In this document: in pieces, positions 60,967 to 64,000 of the stretch
Layout: the number at the start of each line of letters is the position of its first letter
How positions within the stretch are numbered: the stretch's first letter is position 1
Origin: Toxonevra muliebris
Lineage: Eukaryota > Arthropoda > Insecta > Diptera > Pallopteridae
Reading direction: 5' to 3'
NCBI GenBank assembly: GCA_963691655.1
Contig: OY829329.1
Coordinates: 54,201,408 to 54,265,407, forward strand
Length of the DNA stretch: 64,000 bases
Position numbers and translations under genes: made by a program
Notes under the pieces: model-generated
The model's database searches: none
Told to the model about the DNA's origin: nothing
What the model saw: only the letters and a program-made list of their open reading frames with translations

Positions 60967-63285
60967 CTTATTTATAGGTTTAAACTTTTGGTCAAGTTTA
61001 TTTTATTTTTATTTTTCGTTTTAATTTTTATACTGACAATTGCCAAAGTTTGTCAATATATGCGCTGATCAAATATGCGTTAAATTGTTAATTTGCGGTT
61101 TTTGTATTAATACAAAATATTTCAAATAAATGTGACATTAAGCACGAATATGCTAATTAACAATAACAACAACAATATCACTGAGAGATAGCCAAAGCAT
61201 TACTTAGACAACAATAATAAAAAACCTTTTAACGTCAATATTGTTAGGTTAGGTTAGGAGCAGCTCAGTGTTTGTGTTGCCAAAAAAGCAATACACAACA
61301 TATAAAAATAATGCCACATATGATGACAAATTGACAATTCTTCAATTACGCAAGTATTTTTTGTCATTATTAAAAGCTACTCTCTCACTAGCTAAGCATA
61401 GCTAATCATATAAACAAGTCACGTCCTTAACAACGCATCGAACAGGGTCAATACTTGATCAAGGAGAAGGTAAAGAATGCAATTATTATTGAACACATTT
61501 CGACATTATATTACATTATCAATATATTGTTGTTTTTGTTTACACATTGTACTTAGGTACTAGGTACAGGGGAGTGAGTATTTTTGTATTTTTAGTACTT
61601 TTTTACGTCACAGTAGACGCCGCTCATAGCAAATAAAGCATTCAAATATATTCATATGTGCGTGTAAGCATTTTTCGGGGTACGTGCTCCCAAGCAAGGT
61701 TAAAGAACATACTAAATAAATTAAAAAAAAAAACTAGCTAGAGAGGTCTAAGTATAGTTAATAATTATAAGGCAAGGTAATTTTACATAGGATAAGAGTT
61801 TCAGAGAGAGAGAAGTATGAAAAAGCAATAAACAGAAAAGCAATTGAAATCTAGAACATATGCTAAAACTCTGACGCATTTCTAGCCATAATAAAATAGA
61901 ACCTAGAAAATTATTTTCCTCAGATTTTCCCCGCACAAAAGCAACGTTTTTAAACTCATTCATTTTTAACGTTGTTAATGGCACTTTTTTTTATTAATTT
62001 TTGTGTTTTTTGTTTTGTTTTTTTAATTATGCAAATAATAACTTTATTTTGGCATATGTCTCGCTTGTTTTTTTTTTCATTGTATGCACAATCAAAATGT
62101 GTTTAATATTTAATTTTGTGTTATCATTAAATGTAATTAGAGATGATAAATTTTTATTTATTTTTTTTTAGATATTGAACTATAATAAGTTCACATATGG
62201 TTCATGGTTGTAATGCATACAATATAATGTATTATTAAATAAATAAAAAAATAAAAAATAAATAAAAGTACCGTATGCTTTTATTAGTTTTACAAGTTCT
62301 TGAACGTTTTCAAGGTTAAATCATTCATTCATTCATTCATTCATACAAAATAATTATGTCAATAACTATATATAAAAAATAAGTGTGTTCACTTGTTCGA
62401 TTTAAGTGTAGGTTGCACAGGTATGTATATGCTAAGGAAACTGCTAATGATAACAATAATATTTTGTTTAATAAACATTCAGATTAACTTTGACACATGT
62501 GTCTATATGACCTTGCTACAACGGAGATGTACTTACCAGTAGAGATACATATGTTTATCCGAAATTGTATAGTTAGAGGAAACTTCAATCTATAAAAAAG
62601 AGAAAGAAATATATTTTTATATAATGTTTCAGGAAAAATTAAAAATTTTGAGTAATGACGGTATAGTCGCAAATAAGCGAAACGCAATTGGGGAAAAGCA
62701 TTCCCCATACAACATAAGGGGGATGGCTAAACAACTGAACAATGACTCACAAGAAATGAAAATTGTGACGTTTTAGGACCAAAGTAAAGTTTTCACTTTT
62801 TACCATTTAATTGAACTTACTAAAAAAAAGGGAAATAAGTAAAAATTTTGATTTTAAATTCGTTAACCCAAAAATTGCAGGGTCTCAGGGACCGTTTTGG
62901 TGTTCAGGCCCTATTTTTATATCTTGTGATAAATATTTTTGTGAGAGGACGTTCGCGAAGTTCGAGTTTGTTCTGTGGCATTTTATGAAACAATTGATTA
63001 TTAGAAAAACCCGTAATAAGAGGAAAAGGGATAGTAGTCAATATGTAGGTGTGAAATTTTTTGAGAATATCGAATTTTTATACAGAAGTTTTTTTCCTTT
63101 GGATTTAATTAATGGCATTTTACAAACATTTTTATATTCACATGAAAAAATGTTGGATCCAAGTTTAATATTTTTTTTTAGTAGAGCTTTCATCTTGGTT
63201 TATCCATAGTTAATCTGAATCAAACTCTGAGTAGAAACAAAAGCTTTGGTTTTAGCTTTAAATCTTCTGGAAATCTTTAACTGAA
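60967..63285. other. Intergenic
   Basis: A GTTAGGTTAGGTTAGG run at 61244-61259, (ATTC)n at about 62322-62343, and an unrecognised 132-codon frame at 62811-63209 with a non-ATG start. Nothing can be named. Confidence 0.45.
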
Positions 63286-64000
63286 ACATATTTCCCCTCA
63301 TTTTCCTACCTCTTTCTCTCCCCCTACCCTTTTTCTTTCTACCCCTTATGTTTTCTTTGTTCTTCTCTATTTCCATGCCCTTTTTCAACTCTCTTTTTTC
63401 TTTGGTTATTTTATCTTTCTCTTCACGTTTTTCGCTTCTTCCTTTTTGTCCACTTTTTTATTTTAGCTTTTTTTTACCTAGTTTTAACCTTTCTCAGCTC
63501 TTTCTCTCTCTTTTCCTTACATCTTTTTCTCCCCATATTTTCTCCTCTCGTCTCTCACATTCCCTCATTTTGCTTCATTCTCCTTCGCTCCTTTCTATGC
63601 CATTTTCACTTTTCTCTTTAAGTTTTTTCTCCACATTTTTACCTACTCGCTTCCTTTTTAGCGATTTTTCCTTCTACCTCCTTTATTTTCCGTCTCTCGC
63701 ATCCGTTTTTCTTCCTTCTTCTTGTTTTTCACCTGCTTCTTCCCACTCTATATTTCATTTATATATATAAATAATATTTTTTTATATTTTATTTATCTTT
63801 ACTTCTTATCGTGTTCCCGTCCACTCTTCTCCGTTTTTCTTCATTCTTCCTTCTCTTCAGGTTTTCCCTTCCCTTTCTCGAAACTTTTTCCTTCATTACT
63901 GTTCTGATGCCCATCCCTTTCTCTCCCCTTCTTTCTCCCTACTCCCAAATTTTCATAACCTTTCCGTTTACTTTACTTCCCTATTCTCCTTTACCCTCCA
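63286..64000. repeat. Pyrimidine-rich tract on the + strand, running off the window
   Basis: About 700 bp composed almost wholly of C and T words (TTCTTTCTCTCC, CCCTTT). The bias produces F/S/L-rich frames that are not genes. Confidence 0.8.

Noticed and set aside
62811..63209. 132-codon frame
   Set aside because: Non-ATG start, no recognisable motif, AT-biased; could be a decayed element but I cannot support a call.
63348..63907. Two F/S/L-rich frames at the right edge
   Set aside because: Explained by the pyrimidine-rich tract.

Overview
The window reads as nuclear DNA of a higher fly (Diptera, probably Schizophora, possibly a tephritid or calyptrate). The reasons are an insect-type nitric oxide synthase with fly-like exon structure, a very AT-rich background with CAA/TTG-rich tracts, and many fly-type mobile elements: mariner, non-LTR retroelement pieces, a tRNA-derived SINE, hAT-, pogo- and TTAA-targeting elements. 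The species cannot be named from the sequence alone.

Layout. Positions 109-3448 hold the last four exons of Nos on the + strand: the FAD/NADPH reductase half of the enzyme with its stop codon and poly(A) signals. The rest of the gene lies to the left of the window. The remaining ~60 kb has no complete host gene that I can recognise. It holds nested and decayed mobile elements, degenerate minisatellites and AT-rich filler, with a few weak candidate exons (20576-20907 non-coding; 33869-33925; 45031-45192; 53830-54006 minus; 56785-56940) and two candidate promoters.

Mobile elements with visible ends: a mariner-like DD37D remnant (10465-11302); a DD37E Tc1/mariner element (13960-15224) next to a decayed non-LTR reverse transcriptase (12229-13950); two copies of one DD34D mariner (30997-32276 and 46293-47845), the second carrying a hAT-type insertion with 8-bp target duplication (46391-47128); a hairpin element (21962-23271) whose TTAA dyad centre is occupied by a TTAA-type element (22310-23095) with remains of a GERFHQDI-type protein; a related fold-back element (58024-59055); other TTAA elements (25841-26474, 32892-33415, 52436-53145); three pogo-like MITEs; two SINE copies (26841-27145, 36657-36949); and a ~430-bp duplicated segment (35850-36278 copied to 38329-38758) bounded by a perfect 24-bp direct repeat.

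Tandem repeats: a highly uniform 12-bp array (41709-43107, about 93 perfect units in its core), two dispersed degenerate arrays with the same GGTCTG core (9545-10410, 26480-27600), and several degenerate arrays with units of about 22 to 150 bp.

I see no operon, no CRISPR array, no rRNA gene, no functional tRNA gene and no convincing new biological system. The most unusual structures are the nested palindromic elements and the uniform 12-bp satellite. All sequence comparisons are by eye, and family assignments come from motifs and recalled families, not from searches.
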